Positions 1 through 11,675 of a stretch of 64,000 nt of DNA are shown piece by piece. Under the pieces are notes generated by a model. It was not told where the DNA came from and made no database searches. It worked only from the letters and a program-made list of their open reading frames with translations. The stretch is from Metallyticus violacea (Eukaryota > Arthropoda > Insecta > Mantodea > Metallyticidae). The position numbers were made by a program, and so were the translations under genes. The stretch's first letter is position 1. The number at the start of each line of letters is the position of its first letter. The stretch is from positions 74,116,001 to 74,180,000 of the forward strand of contig CM060831.1 of assembly GCA_030762175.1 (NCBI GenBank), in the 5' to 3' direction.

Positions 1-690
1 TTAGTTCTTAAAACTTATTGTAATAAGTTTTAGAAAAGACATGCACTTGTATACGAAAGTTCAAAACAATTAATATAGAAAGAAAAATCCTATATATTAC
101 ACAAACACACACATACCCAAAAGAATAAGCCTACCTCCTTCTTTAAAGGCAGCATACTATTGTTATAAACTCCCAGAAGGGTGTGGTAGAAAATATTTGA
201 CCATATAACACGGGATAAGCAAACACAATTTCTTAAACAATGTTATCCACTTTATTTAAACATGCATTAAGATATTTGTAATTTAAAAAGGCACTTTTCT
301 TATAAATGAATTAATATTGAATATGAAAAGAATACATAGACAATGCATATTAACGTCATAATTCAAATAAGCAAAATGAAGCTATCAGATTTTCCATTAA
401 TAATTTTAAATTACACAATTTAAAGCTAAGACAGGATTCAACTGACTAACAAATTTACTCTTATACTTGTAGAGAATAATATCAAAAGCAGGCCTTAAAA
501 ATGTACGAAATAAATCCACGTTTTAACCGTAATACGAAAGATTTCGATATTTACTTTCATAAGAAATAATACCTGGATTTAAGAACGTTTCAACAATTCC
601 ATGGTTTTATCCATTAACCAAAGAAGTCCTTAATAAAAAAGTCTACATTATTGGAACAATAAGGAAATTGACCGTATCAAACAAAGAAAA

Positions 691-843
691 TGTTAGGTAA
701 AGACTCCGGGGATGCCAGGAACAGAAAGAAATATTACAGTGGCTCGCTCGGTCCCCAAGCCCAAAAGCGAAAACATATTTACAGAAGGAAAGCTAACGAT
801 CAAATTTACGTCAGCAGAGACAAGCAGACAATGCAGTCAGGTC
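691..843 (+). other. possible coding exon, unrecognised
   Basis: An open frame runs from just after a TAG at 694-696 through an ATG at 712 to a CAG/GTCAAA junction near 843. It is higher in GC than its surroundings and its translation looks protein-like, rich in Lys, Ser and Thr. The upstream acceptor context is purine-rich and therefore weak. I recognise no family, and a chance open frame is a real alternative. Confidence 0.12.
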
Positions 844-2830
844 AAAGATATGACCCCGCATGTTGTAATAAATACCACTATATGTTTTAAGCAGTTAATA
901 CTTTATGTTTTGTTTTCAGAAGAACAGTTTAAAGTTTCAATATGGTATAATAATTACAAACATTAACAAACTTGTCTACGCTTATAAAGGAACATGACAT
1001 ATTTTTTCTGCATGTAACAAAATTGTGTTGTTTAAATTGTCTCTTATTGCAATAATGTTTCTACTGACTTTAATTACAATGCATGGAATATCTACCAAAG
1101 TCTTACAATTTGCATGTAGTGCAATATTTATCACATTCCTCCTGTGCAAGTTCCCTCTCATAAATTTCATTTTATTTTTACTTCAGTTTTTACTTTTAAT
1201 TACAGATCTTAATAGAAATACCAGTGGGCTTTTAGAAACACCTTCATCATGCATAACTCCATTAAGTCGTTTTCCTGGCCACTGGAATTACATTGCATCA
1301 ACGAATAATCACGCAGCAATTACATGCAGAAAGTATATGTCATGTACCTTTATAATACAGACAAATTTGTAATTATTACATATTCAAGCTTTAAAGTCAT
1401 TCTCCTGAAAGCATTACGTTGTCGAGTTGAAGCAATATTGAACTCAGCCGTCGACATCTACTTGATCTTATAAACATAAAACACGTAGCAGTATTTATTA
1501 CTGGTTGGTTACAACAAGTACATATTAATTTATTTTCATGCACAATACGGAACAAGCGTTGATGGCTTATTTCCTGGAACTGAGATTACAGTCATCCAGC
1601 TATTTATTTATGTTACGTTGACACATAAGCATGAGGAATGTGGTTTAACGAAGCTCGCTCAGGAAAACAACGTTGTCACGTCTCCGGAATCTTTTTCAGT
1701 ACATGTTTAGTGCTAATAGAGATCGGGTGCGAAAGTGAGAGTAAATAGTTCATTATTTATACATGATTTATTTGTTGACAAAACCTCAGATATTCTTAAC
1801 AATACAAGAAATAGAAAGTATTCATATTTTCTGTTCAATCTTTACTATATAAAAATAATTACTAGGTGTAATTGGGCTATCTTTAGACTAAAGTGATAAC
1901 ACTACACTCTCGGAAATCAGTGGGTTGGGACAAGGTTGTTAAGCAAATTGTTTTATATATATATCAAAACACAATTCTGTAACAAGGTAATGTTTTATAA
2001 CACAAAACAAACCATGTTTCGTTAAATTGAGTAAAGTAATAACTAAGCACCTATTTTTTGTAGTTTATCATTAAGATGAACTCCCAAACAATGTGTCTTT
2101 TAATTGCTGGTTGCATAGATTTGAAACTTATTTTGTAATTGTCTATTTAACATTAAAATATGACTACTGCTTTTTTGTGTTTACTTCCGATCTGGCGGAA
2201 TCGTTGCAGAAAGAGAAAATCAAAGGGGAAAGAAAAGAGAAATATAATTCTATATAGTAATAATAATTGAATACTTATACAATACTACTGCAAGTTAACA
2301 CAGTACTGTACTAAATTATTTCTGCTTTCATTATTACTGTTATGCGATAGCTCAAGATTATCCATTATTTTTCTCAGTTCACATAGGTTATTTACTCTCA
2401 GATCACTCGTTCAGTACTTAAATTACAAGTACACAGAATAAGAATTCTAATGATATAAATGCTTTATTTTCTGAATCACACAATAAATTAAAGTGACGAG
2501 GTGCGTGAATGGAATATTCTAAATTGCAAGTTTACAATACTTGCTCGGCATACAGATGTTATGCAGTTTTTACTCGAGTATTATGGAGAAAATAAATTTG
2601 TAACAAATATACTCCATACCTTGCAGGAAGATTCTAACATATCTTTGTGAAAATAGCATAAGAGCATTGCTTTCCGTAACACAAAAACAAAGTGAGAAGT
2701 AGAATGTCAAAAGTGATGTCTTTGAATCGTTCCTGTTACAAGAACAGCAACACCGGCTTTCAATAGGCTCTTCGTTGACAGGAAACGCGCATGTAAAGTT
2801 TCAAGTTTTGACGGATACAAAAAATCCTGC
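844..2830. other. AT-rich stretch, no gene recognised
   Basis: About 2 kb of AT-rich sequence with only short chance open frames on either strand, including one of 115 codons on the plus strand at 1025-1372 with hydrophobic composition. I see no transposase, reverse transcriptase or SINE similarity. A 26-bp segment at 1297-1322 recurs at 4341-4366. Confidence 0.5.
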
Positions 2831-2850
2831 ATCATCCCCATGTTTCGTGT

Positions 2851-2957
2851 TTCTTTTTATTCTCTTTTCGAGAAACAAATCCAGGAACGACAGTTATATT
2901 CGGCTCGATCCATTCGGCTTCAGTGATTTGTTTTACGTGCCTGCAATGGAACAGTGA
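2851..2957 (-). other. possible 3'-terminal exon, unrecognised
   Basis: On the minus strand a pyrimidine-rich tract ending in TTGCAG at about 2957 precedes a short higher-GC segment. It stays open for about 35 codons in one frame, with residues such as ITEAEWIEP and VVPGFVSRK, and then stops. It lies downstream, on the same strand, of candidate exons at 5126-5174 and 5671-5745, but their phases do not join simply. I assign no family. Chance is the main alternative. Confidence 0.15.
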
Positions 2958-3363
2958 CGCAAAAAGACCAAGTGTGTACAAGAGCTGTGGAATGAACCAT
3001 TCTAGCCTACTTCCTTTACAGTAAAACATTGTAATATCGAATATTTTCATTAGACGAAACTGCATTTTTACATCACATTTAAGAATGGAGATAAACCTGT
3101 TCCTGGAAATATATCGGAATATGCAGTATTGCAAACTTTATTGCATCAAGCTCAATATTGGGGCATCTAACTCTCTATTATCTAGTACTTTTTAATACCA
3201 TTAAATTAAAATTGATTACTTGGAGGTATATAACTAGAATGCTAAAATTCGAATCTTTATAACAAAGCGGAGCAAATGGCACCCAATACAAATTAAATAC
3301 CCATGAAAGAAATTTGTCACAGGTTTTTTTTTTAAATAATAAAAAGTCAAACAATATTTTTTT

Positions 3364-3627
3364 CGTTACTTTACTGACGCTCGTTAAACATTCCAGGATC
3401 AGCACCCCACTCAATTCAGGGCGTGAAGCGGCCAATAAATTTTAATTAGAAGTATTTTGTTTCAGGCTTGAGACTCTTTTAAGTGGCGTAAATCGACCCA
3501 TGGCTTTACTTCCCTTCCGAAGGAAGCCATATTTAGGCTTTTTACGCCAGAAAAAAAAAAGCATGAACTCTGGCGGAATCGAACCCGCGATCTTGGGTCT
3601 ACAAGGAAAGTATGGGTCCACTAGATT
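3364..3627 (-). repeat. SINE-A copy, tRNA-derived, minus
   Basis: This is a tRNA-derived SINE read on the minus strand. The tRNA-like head, with B box GGTTCGATTCC-like sequence in the 3560-3630 interval, is followed by the family body (blocks GGCTTCCTTCGGAAGGGAAG and GGCGTGAAGCGGCC on this strand). The tail is the conserved GTTAAAGAGCGTC block near 3370. It abuts a plus-strand copy head to head at about 3628. Confidence 0.85.
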
Positions 3628-3885
3628 GGTCCTTCCTGGTGGTGTAGTGGTAACCATACTTGCCTTCTAAACCCAAGATCGCGGGTTCAAACCCGGCCAG
3701 GATCGATGGATTTTTAAGGAGTAAAAACTCTAAGTATGGCTTCCTTCTGAAGGGAAGTAAAGTCGTACTGCACGAAAAAAACCTCAAGCATCAAAGAAGA
3801 GGCCTCGGCCGTTTCAGGCCCTGAATTGATGATCTGAGATGTTAAAGAGCGTCCGTAAATAAACCAAACAAACAAACAAACAAAA
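3628..3885 (+). repeat. SINE-A copy, tRNA-derived, plus, full length
   Basis: Full-length SINE. An A box-like segment (GTGGTGTAGTGG) and a B box (GGTTCAAACCC) lie in the first 75 bp and would form an internal RNA polymerase III promoter. The body then carries the block GTATGGCTTCCTTCTGAAGG, and the copy ends at GTTAAAGAGCGTCCGTAAATAAA plus a short CAAA repeat. The head shows tRNA-like pairing (TCCTGGTGG with CCAGGATCG), but the body shows it is a SINE and not a functional tRNA gene. Confidence 0.9.
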
Positions 3886-4031
3886 ATAGACCACCAGGTC
3901 GACTGTTTGGCCTTCTCAACATAGGACAGTATATCGCCTTGGTATTGAAAGTATCTCATTTCAAACGTCTTCTGGTGTTATATTATAAAACCACACAATG
4001 TTCTTCCTGATCAGCAAAGAGGAAACTTACT

Positions 4032-4105
4032 GGTTATAATTTGCCAGAATTTCGCAACTAAATGTTCTTTAACCTTAGGAAGTACTTTTATGCTCCTTTG
4101 GCTCT
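4032..4105 (-). other. weak exon candidate, unrecognised
   Basis: On the minus strand about 24 codons remain open up to a consensus GTAAGT donor at the low-coordinate end. The translation looks protein-like (KVKEHLVAKFWQII) but belongs to no family I recognise. GTAAGT occurs by chance many times in 64 kb, so this is only a lead. Confidence 0.1.
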
Positions 4106-5125
4106 CTCAATGATTTCATTAACTACCGGAAAACAAATAAGCATCCATGAGCATGGTTTATTTATAAATATTGTTTTCGCTGGTGACACGTTGAAGAGAA
4201 ACATCATCACTCTGTATTTGAGCAGAAAACGAAGTTAATTACGATGTGCCGCCCAGTAACATGAAGTGACTTTAATAAGCGTCCCCTTTCATTGATAATG
4301 AAGATGCGTGCGTGAGATTTCCGTCACCGAGACCGCTGTAATCAACGAATAATCACGCGGTAATTATCTAAAATTAAGGACAGAGAGAATTCCTTCCACA
4401 GGGGAAAGGATAATAAAGTTGCAAGCTCTGTTTTCGATGGACACAGTGCGTGTAAGCTCTAAAATTGAATCCGTACGCGCTCTGAATTGGTGAATTTGTT
4501 TGTTAGAGAAACTACATGCTGAATGCTTTTTACTTGCTACAACAGCATTATTTGCCACGTTTAGATATTTGAGCAAACACACTAACATCTGTTCAAATTG
4601 TTGTTTCTGCTTCCATTTAACCAGACTTTATTATCAATTTGATTGTTTCTTTCAAACCTGGATTCGTGTTACTTCGTTCTTGGTGAGCATTTTTCTTTTA
4701 TTCTTGACTTTAAGCGACGAAGGCCGAATATAAACAGAATACGAGAAAAAGCGAAATTTCCCTACTTGTTAGGAGGCCTTTGTTCTTAAGGGACATAATA
4801 GGCTATTTTTATTTCTACTTTATCTTATACATTAATTCCATCACCTGCCCAAAGTTCGATCGATAGAAAGTCTTTGAAAAAATATTTAAAATTACATGGT
4901 GCATGACTAAATATTCAATAAAGGTTCGGTGATTATAAATATTTAAATTTTTTTGGTTTGAGCAAACAGTTTACTAAAGGAATTCGCCTGGACAACCACT
5001 AAATAAAAAGTGAGCATTATTATAGAAATAAATTATCATTTAACATCCCTAATGCCTTAAAAATTAAGTGCCAATTCTACTAAAAAGTAATTACATTCGA
5101 CAATAAAATGGTGCACAAAACTTAC

Positions 5126-5174
5126 CAGGGTCATAGATAGGGTAGGAAGTGACCCTTGGGGTTTCGGTCCTCCA
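5126..5174 (-). other. candidate 49-nt exon, unrecognised gene
   Basis: On the minus strand a pyrimidine-rich tract ending TTCCCCTTGTAACAG precedes 49 nt of distinctly higher GC, followed directly by a consensus GTAAGT donor (5120-5125). Joined in phase to the candidate exon at 5671-5745, it would encode VEDRNPKGHFLPYL and then a stop 8 nt before the donor. In another frame it stays open throughout. I recognise no family. The combination of both splice signals and a GC jump is suggestive, not proof. Confidence 0.25.
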
Positions 5175-5670
5175 CTGTTACAAGGGGAATGCTTCTTTCT
5201 TTATAAATTGTGATAAATTACATTTTGCATAACGCACTTGGCTTGAGAAACACCGATAAATAAGTTAATAATGCAAATTTGTTTATTATGTGTAACAATT
5301 ATATACATTTGTAATATTGGTGTATCATCCTTGGTGTATCATCCCTTCTCTTTTAGCATCGTATCTACACCTTTTACTAAGGATATTTTTAAGGACTCAA
5401 ATTTCTTGTCGTCTGCTATTTTTTTTTCTTTAATTATAATATTAACAGTTTCAGCTAACACAAAATATACCTCCATGAAACTTTGATAAAGTTCAATCTT
5501 GGGGAAATATGCAGGATATAATGTAGTTGGTAAACGCTTAGAGCTTGAACAGAGGAGTTAAAAACAAGAAAAAATTAATTTAATTTCGGCCAGATAGAAA
5601 TGCTAACATCAACAATAGTCTTGGGTGATAACGATTAACATTAATAAGTAAACGGAAGAAATTGACTTAC

Positions 5671-5745
5671 CACATTTGACAACGACTAACACTTTGTCAG
5701 TTAAAGATGCCTGGCGGGCAGTAAGTACTCTCAAAAGAATGGAAC
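5671..5745 (-). other. candidate 75-nt symmetric exon, unrecognised gene
   Basis: On the minus strand, 75 nt lie between an ACAG acceptor (5746-5749) and a consensus GTAAGT donor (5665-5670). Only one frame is open, and it reads SILLRVLTARQASLTDKVLV followed by VVKC. Both ends are phase 1. It lies about 500 nt upstream of the 49-nt candidate exon on the same strand. I cannot assign a family. A single open frame over 25 codons has a sizeable chance probability, so confidence is low. Confidence 0.25.
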
Positions 5746-6034
5746 CTGTTCATTTTATAAAGCCAAGATAGTTGAACTATACATTGATACATGCGTTTTA
5801 AGTATTCATTTGAAATGTGAAGTCATTGCTTCAAACAGCTTACTTAATACCACTTTATAAGGTAGATGTGTTGTGGGTAGTCCATAGATTGGATAAAACG
5901 AAGTTCCCATGCAGTGATTTAAGTATTTTTAAAAATGGTTTAATCCCAAAGAAAATTGATATCAAGATTATATAAGTTTATAGGGACTTTTTCCCTTCGT
6001 TTTCAACGATTAAACATTGGGTTGCTAACTTAAA

Positions 6035-6745
6035 CATGGGCGCACTAGCCTTGGAGATTACTCATCTAAAGACGTACAAATACATGATGTGTTATTAGAT
6101 GACGAGTGAGAAAAAGCACGTGAAATTGCGAATAATATAGAAAATTTAATGAAACGTGTAGGTTATATTTTACACGAAACATTTCATATGAAAAAGAATT
6201 GCAAAGTGAGTGCTGCGTTTGCATTCAAACAATGTTTGAATGATGTTGACTGCAATAGAACTTTTTTTGTGTATCGACTTTTAACTGTAAATGAGATTTG
6301 CATCTATTACACATACCAGGATCGAAACAGCAGTGAAAATAGTGAATAAAAGATGGTTGTTCAGTGTCAACCACTCTCCCTCTATAGAAAAGGAATTTTA
6401 CTACCAGATTATTATCAGAGGGGCGAAACTATAAGCGGAAAGTACTGTTCCAACCTATTCAATGTTTATATGAAATAATCCGGGAGAAAAAAGCCTGGTT
6501 TACAGAGAGGAAAACTGCCATCAAGCCAATGTATATACTAAAAGTGTTTTAGCGATGGGAAAATTGAGAGATCTGAGATATTACTTGTTGGACATTTTTT
6601 ATTACTCCCCAGATTTGCTTTTCTTTAAGTTTCCAAAACCCAAACTCTTCCTTTATAGTTAGACCTTCCGAAAAGTCTTTTCAGGGACGGAATGATGGCA
6701 TTGGACCTTAGAGCATATTTTGTTGTAAAATAAAATAGTGTTTAT
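6035..6745 (+). pseudogene. mariner (DD34D) transposase relic
   Basis: A decayed mariner-family transposase, which would cut and paste its own element at TA sites. Fragments in several plus-strand frames follow family order: an HTH-linker region at 6120-6200 (MKRVGYILHETFHMKKN), the first catalytic region at about 6280-6300 where the usual V-D-E reads V-N-E, a later stretch at 6540-6600 (VLAMGKLRDLRYYLLD), then YSPDL with its Asp at 6612-6614, and a C-terminal GRNDGIG/RDGMMALD-like stretch near 6690. Stops and frameshifts between the blocks rule out function. Terminal inverted repeats were not identified. Confidence 0.8.
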
Positions 6746-7101
6746 GGGTTAAAAACTCATTTCTTCATTGTTAGGCCGCGAAGTTTTCTGGTTGCTTTCG
6801 TAAATGTTTGGATTTTACTAAGCTTTCAATTCAATTTTTCTCCTCTCTTTCTTATCTATTTTTTTCTGGTGGTAAGCAATAAAAGGACATCCTAAGTTAA
6901 GTAAGAAAATGTGTATAAAATTACATAAGATTATAAAGATAACACATCTTTTTTATTTAGATCGAAATGTTTTACTGAATAGCTTTTCACGTCAGTTCAC
7001 ATGACCTCACGTGCAATTTAAATTCATATACCATTCACTCACCAGATCTACAAGCGCAATAGACACACATTACCATATGCTGCAACACAGCAGGCATTGC
7101 A

Positions 7102-7467
7102 GTGTCTGCGCTCAATGTGACGCCAGTACAGCATGATAACTCAAAAACATGTGGAAACTTGTCGAGGATGGGACAAGAGTGGGTGAATGTTTCCCGCGCA
7201 ATTAGTCACTACATCCCCCATAGAACACGCGTTGCTTTCCAATCACAACAAGCCATGCATTTGGTTCAACAGTGGACCGAATCCCCGACTAGGCATGTTG
7301 AAAATGTATGGGTTGCACACCACATCATTGTAATGGGCTCCGGACATCTGCGGACTTCCCTGCTTGAAAATGCGAGTATTCGAAATTGTGACATTTTAAG
7401 CAAAGCTACAAAGATAGTTTTGCACATTCAAGTGGAACACTGCAGTTTAAAAAATAATAATAAATGA
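7102..7467 (+). other. 121-codon ORF of unknown origin
   Basis: An open frame of 121 codons with higher GC than the flanks, placed between two mariner relics. Its translation contains QHDNSKT near residue 10, faintly like the QDNAxPH stretch of Tc1/mariner transposases, but the rest does not follow that family. It could be another transposon remnant or a chance frame. I do not claim a function. Confidence 0.15.
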
Positions 7468-7689
7468 AGAGCCAGCAGGTTTAGTTGAACAGGTTTCGCT
7501 TGTTTTTACTGACACGTATTTCAACGAGGAGTTCAGTAAGTTAATTATTTGGTTAGTTTTTCTTGAAATTTTTCTTAAAATCTTAGAGCCTTCAAACATC
7601 ATCTCATGTGGTTTCATCTTCTTCCTTTAGATGAAAATGGTGAAATTAACTTTCAAAATGGAGTCTATAAGTAATAAACGTTACAAACA

Positions 7690-8250
7690 GATCAGTAATT
7701 AAATTTCTTTCCGGAGAATATCAGACCACCATCAGAGGTATTTATGAAACGTGGAAATATTAGTGGTTAAAAGCACTATCTGTCTTTGGGTGAAAATGTA
7801 TCTTCATTTGTAGATAATACATGGTCCGGGCAGCCACATAATGCAGTAAACGAACATGCCAACATCGGCAAAAAGCAATCAAATAAATCGATGTTCAACT
7901 TCATATTTCAGCTCTATGGCAGCGCCGATGCCAGCTAGAATATAAAAAATTGGGTTCCTGGAAGCTGGTTGTCTATTCATAAGGAACAGAGAATCATCAT
8001 CTATTCATAGTTGTTGGTTCGTTATAGGGCCTAAAGTGAATATGTTTTGTCATCATTATAAGGGGGTGAAGCATGGATTCATTACACCAAAATATCCATG
8101 AAATGGTATCACAAAACTTCTAGTAGTAAATGTTTCAAGTCTCTCAGCTGGTAGCCGCATTCCTCTGGACCTCTGAGGAAATTATTTTGATCGAGTATTG
8201 CCTCGTGATTAAATACCTAACCCCGAAGTATATGTAAAAACTCTTACACC
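7690..8250 (+). pseudogene. second mariner-type transposase relic, different lineage
   Basis: Plus-strand fragments match the order of a mariner transposase of another lineage than the 6-kb relic. There is an N-terminal HTH start (VIKFLSGEYQTTIRGIYE, about 7695-7750), a SGQPHNAVNEHANI-like linker at about 7830-7865, a LLVRYRA segment at about 8010-8030 followed by EAWIHY where DETWIHHY is expected, then WYHKTS, and INPEVYVKTL-like residues near 8215-8245. The frame is broken many times and the third catalytic block is not clear. Confidence 0.7.
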
Positions 8251-8259
8251 TACTCTTTC

Positions 8260-9900
8260 AAAGGTGTGAGTGTAGTCTTTTTATTCTTCAAACTCACAAG
8301 TCTACCCACCCTAATTTTGGCGAATTTCCTTCCTCATCTACCCTGGAAGAAGATTTGAAGATTGTTGAAAGGCCTACAGAGTCACGAAGGCACATTGGTA
8401 GTGCAAAGTCATACAATTGTCAGAAATTATATTGAAAAATAGCAATGTATAGCTAAACATTGAGAAGCATCCATTGTACTTATAATGGAATAAAAATGCT
8501 AAAAGAAAGAAGAATATTACATTAGCTATTGAAAATCAAGAGCTCTAGTAACATGGCTCTTAAAAAGCACGATATTTGACGCGTTTTGCTCCTGGAAGTG
8601 GGGACTTTATCATGACAGCAACAGAGCATCATAAGCCAGCATTTGCATTTATGTGGGATAACACCTATTGATATTCATGGAGGGGTGAATAAAAGAGGTT
8701 GTTAAGAACTTATGTTCCTGGATGAATGCCGAACTGCCTGCCAAAATGTGCCAGAATATCCCAGACTCTCCAGCCGGACTTAAAGAAATGCTACCCAAGT
8801 GGAAAGGGTCGTTATGTACCATCGCTGAATGATGGTAGTCACAAAAGATGCATTTTTGCTGAAAATACTTCTCTGGTTCGGAGAGTTTTATATTTGCAGC
8901 GAGTGATTTCGATAAAAATGTTCTTCTCTATACTGAAGGATGGTACATATGTCAGAGATAATATACCTATAATTTTATAAAACATTTAACCATCTTCAAA
9001 TTAAATTCTGTGTGCCATTTTTCAAGCTATACGTAATAATCCTACTCCTGTATGTATAAAAACTGGACCCATGAGTTGAAAAAATAATTAATTAATTAAA
9101 ATAAAAAATATGAATAAAATAACATATCGCCAAATAAAATAAACATCAATACAGTCAATGCAATAAAATTACATGCTAAAATTTCATATAAATCAAAATG
9201 AGCATAAACATATATTATGGTCTACCAACTGTGTAATATTCATTACTAAATTATTTGCCTGCAATGCAAGTTAAGGAGATTCTAGAAAATAGAAAATTAA
9301 ACTTAATCTATGACATGGAATAGTGATAGAAAAGATACAGTTTGTTTCTTATAACATGCTGATCAATTATTGATGTTAGAAAATTATAATGATTTAGACA
9401 AGAAAATTAAGGGAAGAAAGATTGAAAACATGAATAAAAATACATATTAGCACATAAATCAAAGAATTTTTTTTTTTGGAAGAGGTTAAAGAAAATAGCA
9501 AAACTATTTAGCAGCAAATATAACAAAAATGTAAAGTCGTTGCTTTAAAATTGGTAGCATAAATAGAGAAGGAACAAAATATAAAAATTAAATGCTATTT
9601 TAGTCGGATCGAAATATAAAGTCTAAAGGCAAAAACAAATCTTTTACTGCAATCATCAGAACAAATTTCTGAACAGAATTTTGGGAATTACAATTAATGA
9701 TAAAAAGTTAATTACTTTGGACAAAAATGGATTTTTAGCTGTGCTTGCAAGATAAAGTGAATAATTAGCACATGAAAAACAAAAATCAATATTAACAGTT
9801 ATAAAAGTATGTTCAATGGAACAGGGATGGCAGAAGATTTCCAGAGAAAGTTGCAATTACTTCCACCACAGAAGAAAAAAAAAGGAGAGGAAGCACATTA
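8260..9900. other. AT-rich stretch, no gene recognised
   Basis: The first 700 bp may contain further decayed 3' sequence of the preceding mariner relic, and an 84-codon frame lies at 8726-8980. From about 9000 to 9900 the sequence is A-rich and featureless, with no recognisable coding similarity. Confidence 0.4.
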
Positions 9901-9913
9901 ACAACAACAATTT

Positions 9914-10020
9914 TTTTTGAATGATTTATTTACGGACGCTCTTTAACATCTCAGGTCATCAGCGTCCCATTCAACTCAGGGCGTGAAACGGCCGACAAAT
10001 TTTGCTCAGAGGCCTCTCGT
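9914..10020 (-). repeat. SINE-A 3' fragment
   Basis: Only the 3' part of SINE-A is present, in minus orientation. A T-tract is followed by GAATGATTTATTTACGGACG, the CTCTTTAACATCTCAGGTCATC block and GGGCGTGAAACGGCC, ending at GAGGCCTCTC. The tRNA head and central body are missing, as in a 5'-truncated retrotransposed copy. Confidence 0.85.
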
Positions 10021-10464
10021 TTTTAACAAGAACAGAAGACATGTAAAAATGCAGGGAAATGGAATTGAAAGATTTAGTTTGAAATGAGAGAAAAGGCTGA
10101 AGAAAAACTACAGGAAATTAAATAAATGCAAGACCATGTTTATAACATAGCACAACTTTCAAATTTGAATATCCTGTCTTATGCGTTCTGTGAATTAATA
10201 CAGCCCTTCAAAATTGATATAAACATAATAAGGAATGAATATAAATGCCAAAAATGAACACACAATTTTTGAAAATTATTAGGGAAAAATTAAGCCCTTC
10301 TGCAACACTTAATATAGTTACCCAAATGAAGTAATGTAAACGTAGAGGTTATTAAGTTATACAACAGCGTTAATGATAAGTTAAGCATAGCCCTTAAGGG
10401 CAAAGAGAAGGCAACTATTGGATTGGATTTGATTAAAGCTAAGACCAACTAGTTAGGGTTGACT

Positions 10465-10800
10465 ATTTTGGTTGGGAATTTTTTTTTTTTTTTTTTGAAT
10501 GATTTATTTATGGACGCTCTTTAACAGCTCAGGTCATCAGCGTCCCATTCAACTCAGGGCGTGAAACGGCCGACAAATTTTGCTCAGAGGCCTCTCTTTC
10601 AGGCTTGAGGTTCTTTTTCGTGCCGTAAATGTTCAACACGGGACTCACGCCTTTACTTCCCTTCCGAAGGAAGCCATACTTAGGATTTTTACGCCCCGAA
10701 AAAATCCATCGGTCCTGGCCGGGTTCGAACCCGAAACGTCTTGGGTTTAGGAGGCAAGTATGGTAACGACTACACCACCAGGACCGACATTTTGGTTGGG
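10465..10800 (-). repeat. full-length SINE-A with target-site duplication
   Basis: The best preserved copy of the family, in minus orientation. A poly(T) tract (the poly(A) tail on the minus strand) starts at about 10479. The body follows, then the tRNA head with B box GGTTCGAACCC-like sequence near 10725-10735 and the A box near 10775. It is flanked by identical 12-bp repeats, ATTTTGGTTGGG at 10465-10476 and 10789-10800, the hallmark of LINE-mediated insertion. The head folds as GGTCCTGG/CCAGGACC but is part of the SINE, not a working tRNA gene. Confidence 0.92.
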
Positions 10801-11479
10801 GAGACTGATAACTATAGTTTTGTCACATTTTTAGTTATACTGTTTTCATGAAGTATACTTTCCTTAAGTTCGTCATATCAAAGCTCGAAACAATGCAGTG
10901 CGATAGCTAAAGAATTTACATGTTTCTGAGGATCGGATCGATATATCAACAAAACGATTATATAGCTAAAAAGAACATGAAAAGTTTTGCAACAAGTGCA
11001 CGCTCCGAAACCTCCAGTTGCAGTGCACTCAACAAGTGGTTGAAAAATGTTTTCCTCAGTTATTCAGGCATACCTGGCACTCTAAAGCTTAAGAGACAAA
11101 AACTACTAGAATTAAATTTTCGTAAAGCCATTATCGTGTATTCTATGAGTTGGCACCAGAACTAGAGACAATTAGGAGCACCTACCTGTTTGAATCCACA
11201 TGAAAAACGTTAATGGGACAAAATTGGCTGATATGATAGCAAGATGATACTGACGGCAATTGTTGAAGAGAGAAGAGGCAAGTGTTATAACGTATTAAGC
11301 ACACAGACTATTCAAATAACTTCCAACAGATCAATGATTCAGCCCATAAAAGTTTACTACCAAATGAATGAACGTTTTTCCTCATAAATGATAATTATTG
11401 TAGTTTGGTTGATAATTTTAGGACGTAAAAATTACGATTAATTGCATTCTTCTAAAAGAAAGTAAAACCATTGCTGCAA

Positions 11480-11597
11480 TGTCGTAGATTTACGGCACGT
11501 AAAAGAACCTCAAGACTGAAAGAAGCATTTGAACAAAATTCATCGGCTGTTTCATAGCACATTTAAAAGGGACGTCAATGACCAATGATAAATAAAC

Positions 11598-11602
<5 letters not shown>
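11480..11602 (+). repeat. degenerate SINE-A 3' fragment
   Basis: Plus-strand remnant of the 3' half of SINE-A. GTAGATTTACGGCACGTAAA and AGAACCTCAAGACTGAAAGA match the family, and the copy ends at GATAAATAAAC. It leads directly into the TAA/GAA/GGA microsatellite that follows, which may have grown from its tail. Confidence 0.75.
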
Positions 11603-11656
<54 letters not shown>

Positions 11657-11675
11657 AGGAGGAGGAGGAGGAGGA
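11600..11675. repeat. compound microsatellite TAA, GAA, GGA
   Basis: About ten TAA units are followed by about ten GAA/AGA units and then GGA units. Each block differs from its neighbour by one base per unit, as expected if the array grew from a SINE tail and changed unit by point mutation. Confidence 0.95.

Noticed and set aside
3628..3700. tRNA-like sequence at the head of SINE copies (also 10710-10788, 12655-12730, 19974-20045, 20491-20560, 56371-56440)
   Set aside because: Each is followed by a conserved non-tRNA body shared between copies and carries changes in the tRNA fold, so they are SINE promoters and not functional tRNA genes.
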